Shown: positions 1-6,902 of the stretch, piece after piece
Layout of the letters: every line of letters begins with the position of its first letter
Numbering within the stretch: the stretch's first letter is position 1
Assembly (NCBI RefSeq): GCF_004000785.1
Contig: NZ_BILX01000003.1
Span: forward strand, 1-64,000
Direction: 5' to 3'
Source: Paenibacillus ehimensis NBRC 15659
GTDB lineage: Bacteria; Bacillota; Bacilli; Paenibacillales; NBRC-103111
DNA length: 64,000 bases
Position numbers and translations under genes: made by a program
The notes under the pieces: model-generated
What the model was told of the DNA's origin: nothing
What the model saw: only the letters and a program-made list of their open reading frames with translations
Databases searched by the model: none

Positions 1-2
1 TC

Positions 3-146
3 AAGGGCCTCAAGGACCCCAAGGGCCGCTATAAGGCGAAATTGGCGAACCCGGGCCGCAAGGACCTTCATTTAGAACAGATAAGTTCCGCCAATATGAA
101 CTGGCTGTCGAGGGCTTCTCTCGACAGCCTCTTTTTTAATCTATAA
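3..146 (+). other. Open reading-frame tail at the left edge, not recognised
   Basis: One frame is open from the window edge to TAA at 144-146 (47 codons, Lys/Gly/Pro-rich at first). A strong terminator hairpin lies inside its last codons, so a real gene end here is doubtful. It may be a gene relic or chance. I do not recognise the peptide. Confidence 0.12.
103..137 (+). terminator. Rho-independent terminator
   Basis: A perfect 10-bp stem (GGCTGTCGAG at 103-112, CTCGACAGCC at 120-129) with a 7-nt loop is followed by six T at 132-137. It would end a plus-strand transcript entering from beyond the left edge. Confidence 0.8.
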
Positions 147-929
147 CTCGGAAACTGTAAAAAAGCGAGGGATATATCGTGTTCAATCCTATATCTTCAT
201 CACCGAACGTTGCGGAAAAAGAGAATTTGCGATAGGGCTCTACCAAATGGTGTTTGGGAGAATGTTGGAAATTTTCGCGCGCGGCATACCCGGCACCGTT
301 CACTTTGAGCCTTTTCAAAATTTCGGGTACAACCGAAGCTATTCGGTTTCGCTGGCAAAACGATCTTGCCAGAGGTCGATTATCTGCTCCTGCCTGATCA
401 GAATATCTACCGTTCCCGGCTGCGTGGTGATTGTCTCGGAAACGAAAAAAGAATCGGTGGAACAACGTCCACCATTGGCAAGACAAGGACATTCCATTGC
501 CCGAGAATGACGCTCCATTTGTAGATTATCGCGTTTATAAGTTCCTGCAGGACTATGAGATTGTTCTTTGCGCTTTTCACATTGACCGTAAACGGTTATT
601 GGGCCATAAAGCCGCTCCTGGCTACAATCGGTCACGGAGCATTTGCTAGCCCATATCGCCCGGTCTGCCGACATTATTGCCAACTATTACTGCCAGCTGC
701 TTCCTAAAACAACAAAAAGGCAGATAACAGCCTGCCTTTGTAGATAACGCAGAATCAGTATCGCTTAGTGTACGGACCCTGTCTATCGGGGCGCGCCCCG
801 CGATCGTCCCGCTCACCGCCTGCATGCTCGTTACATCCAACTGGAACCGGGTGAACGCGTCGATGTCATCCTCCCCCAGCATGGTTGGTCTGACAGTAAG
901 TCCCATCCAGTATACTTTGCCACTATGCC
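147..929. other. Decayed region without a recognisable gene
   Basis: All frames here are short and shift between each other. Plus-strand peptide fragments at about 240-390 and 440-640 and a minus-strand fragment at about 740-900 look protein-like but match nothing I recognise, and none has a convincing ribosome binding site. The right side runs into the C-terminal end of the rfbB relic. I read the stretch as eroded coding DNA. Confidence 0.4.
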
Positions 930-1120
930 GCGAGGCTCACGTACCATTGCGGTTTGCAGAATGCCGTGTTCAAACCGGTATGCGGGATTCTACCCGGGGT
1001 GCGAGCGAATTTTACCCGAATCGACCGCATAACGCCGGTCATCCTCCAACCGGTCGGGGACAAACTCGATCAGCGAGGCCGGCTTGCCCAGCTCCTGCAA
1101 AATGCGGTGAACGAGTTCTA

Positions 1121-1133
1121 TATAAGTTGAACT
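1121..1133 (+). repeat. Left terminal inverted repeat of the IS630-type element
   Basis: TATAAGTTGAACT is the perfect reverse complement of 2239-2251. With the TA duplication included, the match is 15 bp. Confidence 0.85.
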
Positions 1134-1199
1134 TTTAACATTCATAGCCGCGAGAATCGGGTAATGGTTTAGAAAAGGACCAGCCCGGAGGCGATAATC

Positions 1200-2233
1200 A
1201 TGAATCGACGTGATGAAATTCAGAATCTGAATGAAGCCATGAGAGAAGCAACAAACGCTTATACGAACGTTATTTGGCTGTTCGGCTTTATTTAGAGGGA
1301 CATACGTTCACGGAAATAGGTACGCTCCTTAATCGTGCTTATCAAACCATTAGTCGGTATTGGACTACCTACAGGAAAAACGGACTCGAAGGACTAGAAC
1401 TTGATCATTCTCCTGGCAAACCAGTAAAGCTAACGGATGTGCAATTGGATGAACTTGCGAACACCGTTGAAAAAAAGCAACCGGCTGATGTTGGTTTTGA
1501 AGCTCATTACACCTGGACCCTGCAGCTTATTGCGGACTGGATTGAACGAGAATTTAAGCAACGGTATACCCAAAAAGGCGTTTCAAAGCTGTTACAACGT
1601 CTCGGATTCAGCTATACGAAAGCGACGTACACACTGGCGAATGCAAGTGCCGAGGAACAGGAAGAATTTCGCACCAACACGTTCCCTGCGCTCAAAAAAC
1701 AGCTTCTTGAAGGGGAAATCGATCATCTATTGTTTGAAGATGAAGCCATGATACGAGCCTACCAAGCGCTTCAGTATAACTGGTTCCGCAAAGGGCAGCA
1801 GCGAAAGATCATCACGACAGGCAAGCATGAAGGTGCGAAGTTATTTGCAGCAATCAACTATGAGACCGGCCACATTACGCATCGAGAAGAAGAACAATGT
1901 GATGTGAATGCTTTCTTGCGTTTTCTCGGCGATATCCTTGAGGAATACCCCGAAGGGAAAATCTTCATGGTTCTCGATAACAGCCGCATCCATCATGCCT
2001 CCCAACTCAAGCCGTTTCTTGACAAGCATAAACGGCTACACTTAGTATTCCTTCCGAAATATAGCCCTAAGCTAAATCTGACAGAAGGCCTGTGGAAGTG
2101 GGTTCGCCAGGATGTCATCAATAATGTCTACTTCAAAAAGTTTTACCGTATTCGATTGCACGTTTCAAAATTCATGAAACGGTTAAATGCATCCCCTCAG
2201 AAGGTCATAGACCGCCTTCTTGTAAGGTTATAA
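1200..2233 (+). CDS. IS630-family transposase, N-terminal -1 frameshift
   Basis: The DDE transposase cuts and joins the element at TA sites. The main frame (from about 1250 to TAA at 2231-2233) has an N-terminal helix-turn-helix part (LEGHTFTEIGTLLNRAYQT), then the DDE core. The core has the first acid in LLFEDEAM, the second in MVLDNSRIHH and the third in LNLTEGLWKW. Length fits the family (about 340 residues). The natural start is ATG 1200 (MNRRDEIQNLNEAMREAT), but that frame stops at 1293. Family-like sequence continues in the -1 frame from 1250 (NKRLYERYLAVRLYLEG). No X-XXY-YYZ slippery heptamer is visible at the switch, so a one-base deletion is likelier than programmed frameshifting. 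TTG at 1274 would give a truncated protein. Confidence 0.8.
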
Positions 2234-2238
2234 TCTTT

Positions 2239-2251
2239 AGTTCAACTTATA
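2239..2251 (-). repeat. Right terminal inverted repeat of the IS630-type element
   Basis: AGTTCAACTTATA pairs with the left repeat and is followed by the second TA of the target duplication. Confidence 0.85.
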
Positions 2252-2639
2252 TAGGTTCATTTTTTCGTTGCTACCCCCGCCGTAGTATACCTCCCTGCCT
2301 CAATCACCCTCTCGACCGAGGCACAGTGGTCGTATACATGCAGCCAATCGCGCACATTCAGGCCGTCGCCGTATACGGGCTAATCTCGGAGAGCCCAGGG
2401 ATGAGGGTCGGAATCAGCTTCTCCGGAAACTGGAAAGGTCCGTAGTTATTCGAGCAGCGGGTAACGATCACGGGGAACCGGACGTTTCGAAATACGCGCG
2501 GGCAAGCAGATCCGCCCCCGCTTTACTTGCCGAGTAAGGACTGCTGGGCTCAAGCAGCAGCGTCGTCTCCGTAAAGAGCCCCTCCGGCCCAAGCGTATCG
2601 TACACCTCGTCGGTGGAAACTTGAGCCTTATGGCGTGAC

Positions 2640-3210
2640 CTCCTCTTCCATTCTTTGGGCGGCCTCCCTGAACGAAAGGTGGGTTCCCGCATCGATCCAC
2701 CATCCGCTCAGAATGCCATAGGAGAGCATACCGCGGGCCGCATACATATTGTTTACGTCCGTAATTTCCATTTCGCCTCTCGCCGAAGGCTGGACCGTTC
2801 GAATGATATCAAACCCCGGCGTCGTACATGTAGATGCCAGTTACGCAATAGGACGATTCCGGCAATTCCGGCTTCTCCTCAATGACCGGCACTCCGTACC
2901 TCCGCCCAGGCAAGAGCTTGAGCGATGCCTCCCGGCTCTTCCTGCACTTTAAACGAGATACGGACGTTCCACTCTCGGCCGTTGCCGATATAGTCCATAA
3001 ACAACCCGCCGAAGTGTTTTCCTGTAACGAGTAAAATATCGCGGATTCCCGCCTCGGCTAATTTGGAAATTGCATAATGAATCATCGGGGATTGCTGCGC
3101 CGTAATTACTAATGTATGTTTTCTTATTGGAGAAACTAGATATAAAATGATGACCTTGGCCGTCGAGCCGGATCGTGATATGCCGCGCGAACAAAATGAC
3201 ATCAATTGGA
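2640..3210 (-). pseudogene. rfbA: Glucose-1-phosphate thymidylyltransferase (RfbA) relic
   Basis: Minus-strand pieces match RfbA in order. SPMIHYAISKLAEAGIRDIL and LLVTGKHFGGLF, then VQEEPGGIAQAL (about 2900-3090) cover the nucleotide-sugar binding part. TGIYMYD, RGEMEITDVNNMY and [16 protein letters not shown] (about 2650-2850) are the C-terminal half. The N-terminal GGxGTRL loop is unrecognisable and at least two frameshifts occur. The reading runs straight into rfbB from which about 100 codons are lost, so a deletion has fused the two relics. In live form RfbA makes dTDP-glucose, the substrate of RfbB. Confidence 0.8.
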
Positions 3211-3439
3211 AACGTATGTTCGTGCCCGTATCGATAGCCAAGCGATCTTGCCGACAAAGCGAGTGTAGACAGACACAGCGCAGGAGTTGTCAACCCACTG
3301 CGCGGCGCCAGAGGAGGTCCCGAATCCGGGCAGTATGGTCGCAAAAAATGCAGCAAACCCGGCCTAGGATGCGGTTTAAAGTCATTGAACTAACGTCTCC
3401 GTTTTTATGTGAGACTAAAGTTTGATTCATTCGAATATC
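3211..3439. other. Spacer without recognisable gene
   Basis: The stretch between the rfbA relic and the ydeI-like gene has only short chance frames. No hairpin, repeat or promoter stood out. Confidence 0.4.
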
Positions 3440-4033
3440 CTAATCATTTAATCCCTTTCCATTGAGAATATGCGGCAAATATTTTTCAATCCTTGATTCA
3501 CGGGTTTTGGATTGTTTGGGTTGAGAAAAATGAAGAATGTACGCTCTTTGCCTTCCCGGCGTCAATGCTTCAAAAGCAGTCTTCAAGTCAGGGATTTCAA
3601 CGAATTTGTTATGTAATTCTTCAGGAATGATGTATTCCGCATTCTTTTTATAGTTCACTTGCAAACCGGCTTTTTCGATTTCAATGGCTTCATCAATATA
3701 AGCTTTCAAGATAAGTTGCATATCATCTATTTCTTGAACATTGGTGAACCGGATCTGGCGAGCTGCCTGTACATTCTCCGTTTGTTGGATGAGGATCCCA
3801 TGGGGGTCTTTTAACAAGGCACCTTTGTGAAACAGAAGCGCGCAGTATTCTTTAAATCCATGTATTAAAACGATGTTTTTATTCTGAAACGTGTAACAAG
3901 GATGCATCCACTTAAATTCTTCGATTAGCTCACAGTCAAGAACAATCGTTCGCAACATCTCGAATTCTTCCTTCCACTTTTTAGCCTTACTAAAAAATGG
4001 GTCAATTTTAGGATTTCTTTCACCTTTTGTCAT
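3440..4033 (-). CDS. ydeI: YdeI/OmpD-associated family protein with DUF1801 domain
   Basis: This is a 197-residue cytosolic protein of the YdeI type. An N-terminal DUF1801 domain (about residues 10-125, with KWMHPCYTF and HGFKEYCALLFHKGALL) is followed by the C-terminal YdeI part (about 130-197, with PEELHNKFVEIPDL and AFEALTPGRQRAYILHFSQ). The family is common in Bacillales but has no firmly established reaction, so none is assigned. I take ATG 4033 over the in-frame TTG just upstream because GAGGGGTG lies seven bases before it. Its ATG overlaps the TGA of a relic frame upstream (TGATG), see 4033-4098. Neighbours ArsR, AHSA1 and DoxX are frequent companions of DUF1801 genes. Confidence 0.85.
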   Translation of the reverse strand: MTKGERNPKIDPFFSKAKKWKEEFEMLRTIVLDCELIEEFKWMHPCYTFQNKNIVLIHGFKEYCALLFHKGALLKDPHGILIQQTENVQAARQIRFTNVQEIDDMQLILKAYIDEAIEIEKAGLQVNYKKNAEYIIPEELHNKFVEIPDLKTAFEALTPGRQRAYILHFSQPKQSKTRESRIEKYLPHILNGKGLND

Positions 4034-4098
4034 CAAGAAACACCCCTCTTCAAATTTTCGATCAGCTGACAGTCAAGAATGATCACTCTTTGATCGTA
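4033..4098 (-). pseudogene. Relic of a second ydeI-like copy
   Basis: Read on the minus strand, 4098-4033 gives YDQRVIILDCQLIENLKRG then a stop. This parallels residues of the intact neighbour (MLRTIVLDCELIEEFKW), and the bases match closely at 3925-3970 versus 4050-4090. It is best explained as the remaining scrap of a tandem duplicate whose rest was deleted. Confidence 0.5.
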
Positions 4099-4110
4099 TC
4101 CATACTTGTA

Positions 4111-4150
4111 CAAAAGAGCAAACGGCTAAGTCCAATACCGAGCCGTTTGC
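4111..4150 (-). terminator. Rho-independent terminator after the AHSA1-family gene
   Basis: A perfect 10-bp stem (GCAAACGGCT at 4118-4127, AGCCGTTTGC at 4141-4150) is followed on the minus strand by CTCTTTTG. The plus strand also has a T-rich tail, so it may act both ways. It lies 23 bases after the stop of the AHSA1 gene. Confidence 0.75.
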
Positions 4151-4172
4151 TTTGTTTTGGAACCGAATGCGG

Positions 4173-4592
4173 TTATTGTTCCAACACCTTCTCAAGCTCG
4201 CCGCACCATTTACCCCAGCCATACTTAGCGCCTGCGAGTGCTTGTTCATTTGAGATTCCGGTTTGTTCGAGATGAAGGTTAACCTTTCCGTCCCCTAAAT
4301 CCTGGAGCGTCCAGGTGACCGTGTGCTTCTCTCCGCTAGCCCAAGTATAGGACAACCGGTTTGGTTCCTCTACGATAAGCACTTCGCCTTCAATAATCCC
4401 ATTCCAATATTCGGTCGGCTGAGTGCGAAACTGAAAACGGTGTCCTACGACGGGCTTAAAATCATTCTCCATCGGCTGACCGGTGTGGATGTTGGCCACC
4501 CACTTGGCAAGCTTGCTTGAATCGGTTAAGGCGGACCAAAGCTTCTCGATCGATGTCGTAAACTGAAAATCCAAGGATAATGTTAAACTCAT
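4173..4592 (-). CDS. AHSA1/SRPBCC-domain protein
   Basis: This is a 139-residue START-like (helix-grip) protein of the AHSA1 family. Typical features are FTTSIEKLWSALTDSSKLAKW at the start, WNGIIEGEVL and RLSYTWASGEKHTVTWTLQD in the middle, and a C-terminal helix with GWGKWCGELEKVLEQ. Members bind hydrophobic ligands; the ligand here is unknown. ATG 4592 is chosen for its GAGGAGG site and because it overlaps the stop of the ArsR gene by four bases (ATGA), which points to translational coupling. ArsR-AHSA1 pairs are a common two-gene unit in Firmicutes. Confidence 0.9.
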   Translation of the reverse strand: MSLTLSLDFQFTTSIEKLWSALTDSSKLAKWVANIHTGQPMENDFKPVVGHRFQFRTQPTEYWNGIIEGEVLIVEEPNRLSYTWASGEKHTVTWTLQDLGDGKVNLHLEQTGISNEQALAGAKYGWGKWCGELEKVLEQ

Positions 4593-4918
4593 TGTTCTTC
4601 CTCCTCTAATAGTTGTTTTAAGCGCAACATATTCGAACTCCAGAACTTGCTGTAGAAAGCCACCCAATCTTGAATTTCTTTGAGTGGGGAAGCGTTTAGC
4701 CTAAATCGCGTTTCTCTGCCGACTTTTCGGTCAAATACCAATCCGGCCTCTTTAAGAATTGTCAAATGCTTGGATACCGCCGTACGGCCCATTTGAAACT
4801 GCGCCGTTAACTCATGAAGCGGCAGCTCCTCTGCCTCTGACAACATACGAATCAGTCGGCGCCTAGTTGGATCTGCAATCGCGTCAAACACATCCCGCAA
4901 CTGGTTGTTCTCGCTCAT
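4589..4918 (-). CDS. ArsR-family winged-helix transcriptional regulator
   Basis: This 109-residue ArsR/SmtB-type repressor has the family core DPTRRRLIRMLSEAEELPLHEL, then the recognition helix GRTAVSKHLTILKEAGLV and the wing DRKVGRETRFRL. No metal-binding Cys pair (CxCxxC type) is present, so it probably senses something other than a metal. The pattern is that of the SRPBCC-linked subgroup. It overlaps the AHSA1 gene by four bases and probably represses its own operon. The doxX relic lies just upstream on the same strand. Confidence 0.9.
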   Translation of the reverse strand: MSENNQLRDVFDAIADPTRRRLIRMLSEAEELPLHELTAQFQMGRTAVSKHLTILKEAGLVFDRKVGRETRFRLNASPLKEIQDWVAFYSKFWSSNMLRLKQLLEEEEQ

Positions 4919-4930
4919 AGCACCCCCACC

Positions 4931-4959
4931 AAAATATTATTTTCTGTATTAGACATCAA
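4931..4959 (-). promoter_or_regulatory. Candidate ArsR promoter with overlapping palindrome
   Basis: Minus strand: TTGATG (4959-4954), 17 bases, TATTTT (4936-4931). The -10 hexamer is part of the perfect palindrome AAAATATTATTTT (4931-4943), a plausible operator for autorepression. The start codon at 4918 leaves almost no leader, which lowers confidence. Confidence 0.35.
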
Positions 4960-4995
4960 TAGTATACGAGGGCAGCCGTTAATTTCACCACCTCC

Positions 4996-5280
4996 TTAAA
5001 GTTTACGGCTCTTCGGACGCAGCACCCACTTGACGAGAGCTAGGATTGCAAAACCAAAAGCGCTCCAAATAGGGTGCAGATAAACCCCGTAGTCTCCCAC
5101 GAATAGATGTGATGCAGCTGAGCCCGTCATATCAACGAAAATCCCTGCGTATGCCCATTCTTTAAGCCGCGGAAAACCCGGCATTAGGATGGCTATCGCC
5201 CAAGCACTTTCCAAATCCCGAGAATGATCAGAAAGTATACCGGATACCCTAATATCTTCACCGTTTCAAGTGTCCCCCAT
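4996..5280 (-). pseudogene. DoxX-like membrane protein, truncated and frameshifted
   Basis: Two frames join to a DoxX-like protein. GTLETVKILGYPVYFL then ILGIWKVLG (about 5277-5200) continues in another frame as AIAILMPGFPRLKEW, then SHLFVGDYGVY and LVKWVLRPKSRKL (to 4996). A one-base loss in the KVLG codons explains the switch. The first helix of the family is missing. A good ribosome site and ATG (5280) sit in front but in the wrong frame. The family are four-helix membrane proteins often found beside ArsR/AHSA1/DUF1801 genes. This copy is probably dead. Confidence 0.7.
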
Positions 5281-5544
5281 GTTTCTCCTCATAATTGTTG
5301 ATTCGAGTGAAACTTATTCATGCAGCAGCAAAAATTGCAAAATCCCAATTCCCAATTGGACTCCATTTGGTGTCCATTTGATTATAGGACACCATTCGGT
5401 GTCTAGTCAACAATATTTTAAAGCATCTCATGAAAACCGTCAGTCAGCTAAGTGTGCCAATGCCAATTGTCTCAGACTACATGCTAAAAAGCCTCGACAC
5501 GATAATGCCGAAGCTGTATGATCATGAATCAGTTTTAAAATCGT
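5281..5544. other. Intergenic region with nested inverted repeats
   Basis: No gene is seen. Between 5366 and 5403 lie TGGTGTCC (5368-5375) and GGACACCA (5387-5394), inverted with an 11-base gap. The second arm is also part of a small hairpin, GACACC-ATTC-GGTGTC (5388-5403). CCAATT/AATTGG (5345-5359) forms a further small palindrome. These could be operator sites or an eroded terminator; no T-run follows. Confidence 0.35.
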
Positions 5545-6490
5545 TTATTTTCTCCTCCGGTAAATTTGTTTATTCTCAATGATCTTCAGCGGCTGCGTCC
5601 ATTCCTCCGAATCAGGCATCGAATCTAACGCATCCTCGACAGCCTGAAGCTTTGCATCTAGCGTATCGATATAATGCAACGCTACTGCCTCAGGAATTTG
5701 TGGCTGCACCGGGCTGCCCCATTCCCCGAGATTGAACCAAGTGTTGGAGTAGCACGATTTTCTCACACGAAATATCCATTCCCAAAGCAATAGCGGCTTC
5801 AATAATCCAGTTTGCCGCTAATGAAATATGTCCCAGCAGCTTCCCTTTAAAGCTATAATCCGTCACAATCCCGAGTTCTGCATTCATCTCCTCAGGTTTC
5901 GCAATGTCGTGCAGTATAATGCCGGCTTTGATTAGGTCGAGATTAAGGAATGGACGCTGCTTTGCCACAAATTCACCGAGCTCAAGCATCCGACAAATAT
6001 GATAAGCCAGCCCCGCATAGTAAGCGTGATGCATTCCCTTGGCAGCCGGATAATGCATAAGCCTCTCTTCTACCTTGCAGATACAGAACTCCACCACGCC
6101 TCTAATTTCGCTGTCCTGAATGCTTGCTGAAGTTTGCTTGATCATATGTACCAGATCTACCGGTTGAATCGGTGCTGATCTGATAAAGTCCGTCAGCGTA
6201 TACCCATCCTCTTCAGTTGCCTTCCGAATTCGGTTAATCTTCATCTGAGGCTTTTCACGATACATTTGAACAAGTCCCTGCACCTTTACCAGCATCATCG
6301 GGAAGTATGTCTCTTTATCGACAGGAGAAACATCCCAGAGCTTCGCTGGGATTTCTCCGCTAGTATCAGCCAAGACAATATCAAAATAATCTTTCGGAGG
6401 TGTTGAATTGGTTTGCTTTATATCGGCTTTCTTCAGCAAATAAAACCCGATGATTTCGTCGCCCTCAGTAAAAGTTTTAATCAAAGTCAC
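5545..6490 (-). pseudogene. yhaM: YhaM-type 3'-5' exoribonuclease, frameshifted at the catalytic His motif
   Basis: The N-terminal OB-fold RNA-binding part (about residues 1-100) and the HD nuclease part (HHAYYAGLAYHICRML, then GIILHDIAKPEEM with the HD pair) are present in frame from GTG 6490 (AAGGAG upstream). The frame breaks at about 5735-5745. It reads ...LLQHLVQS then an out-of-frame tail, while the family sequence GEWGSPVQPQIPEAV continues in the next frame to 5545. The family has SHHG at the break, so a small deletion appears to have removed the HisHis codons as well as the frame. Intact YhaM degrades RNA and single-stranded DNA 3'-5'. Loss of function is likely unless the break is a sequencing error. 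Confidence 0.75.
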
Positions 6491-6559
6491 TGGATTGTCG
6501 CTCCTTACAATGTGGTTTATGAGTTATTCGACAACCTACGCCCTATTGCCTTCTAGAAT

Positions 6560-6713
6560 AGGAGGAGTCGTAAAGCCACTTTCGGCAAACCAGCATTATT
6601 GACAAGAATATCAACGGTTAATTCCAGTTTTTCATCTTCCTCTGCTACACTATCAGCAGCATTTGCACCAGAAAGATCAACTGTGATAGGGTACCGGATG
6701 AAGCTCCCGTTAC
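6560..6713 (-). pseudogene. Short-chain dehydrogenase relic with internal deletion
   Basis: Minus strand at 6713-6693 encodes VTGASSG, the N-terminal half of the SDR cofactor motif. A different frame at about 6680-6585 encodes VDLSGANAAD and TVDILVNNAGLPK, the next landmark (NNAG). Some 40 codons between them and all of the YxxxK half are missing. The remainder ends near 6560 in stops. Confidence 0.6.
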
Positions 6714-6823
6714 CCAAAGGAGAAGTTTTGCAAACTAGAACTTAAGATACCAGCATGTTTAAGAATCTTTAAATGATGAGATTCGGAACCCCTACCCTAT
6801 CCTATTCATTACAACAGCGTAGC

Positions 6824-6870
6824 AAAAAGAGCGAGCGCTCGTGCAACTGACCACGAACCTCGCTCTTTTC
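6824..6870 (-). terminator. Rho-independent terminator after the 582-residue protein gene
   Basis: An 11-bp stem (AAAAGAGCGAG at 6825-6835, CTCGCTCTTTT at 6859-6869) is followed on the minus strand by a T tract. It is placed 33 bases past the stop at 6903. A/T tracts on both arms would allow it to work in both directions. Confidence 0.75.
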
Positions 6871-6902
6871 TTTGGCTATATCGATGGCTATTTTGCAAGC
6901 TA

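Larger units (their letters stand above)
1121..2251 (+). mobile_element. IS630-family insertion sequence
   Basis: The element is about 1131 bp. It is bounded by 13-bp perfect inverted repeats (TATAAGTTGAACT at the left, AGTTCAACTTATA at the right) and flanked by a duplicated TA (1119-1120 and 2252-2253), as expected for IS630/Tc1-type insertion. It carries one DDE transposase reading plus-strand. It sits in the rfbB relic, whose reading resumes across the empty site. The intact ends and TA duplication suggest a fairly recent insertion, although the transposase has a frameshift near its start. Confidence 0.9.
930..2645 (-). pseudogene. rfbB: dTDP-glucose 4,6-dehydratase (RfbB) relic, split by an IS630-type element
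   Basis: Minus-strand frames give recognisable RfbB pieces in order. First comes the catalytic-loop segment VSTDEVY followed by [13 protein letters not shown] (about 2500-2600), which is the NAD-SDR YxxxK region. Next are the [20 protein letters not shown] and [20 protein letters not shown] segments (about 2310-2470). After the insertion come NLELVHRILQELGKP, DRRYAVDSGKIRSHPG and AYRFEHGILQT (about 935-1120). The N-terminal 100 or so codons with the Rossmann motif are missing, and several frameshifts and stops occur. Removing 1121-2251 plus one TA restores the codon series K-M-N-L-E-L-V-H exactly. In a live gene the enzyme makes dTDP-4-keto-6-deoxyglucose for cell-surface or secondary-metabolite sugars. 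This copy cannot work. Confidence 0.85.

Noticed and set aside
1240-1260. Programmed -1 frameshift signal in the transposase
   Set aside because: No A-AAA-AAG-type heptamer or downstream structure is evident; a single-base deletion is simpler.
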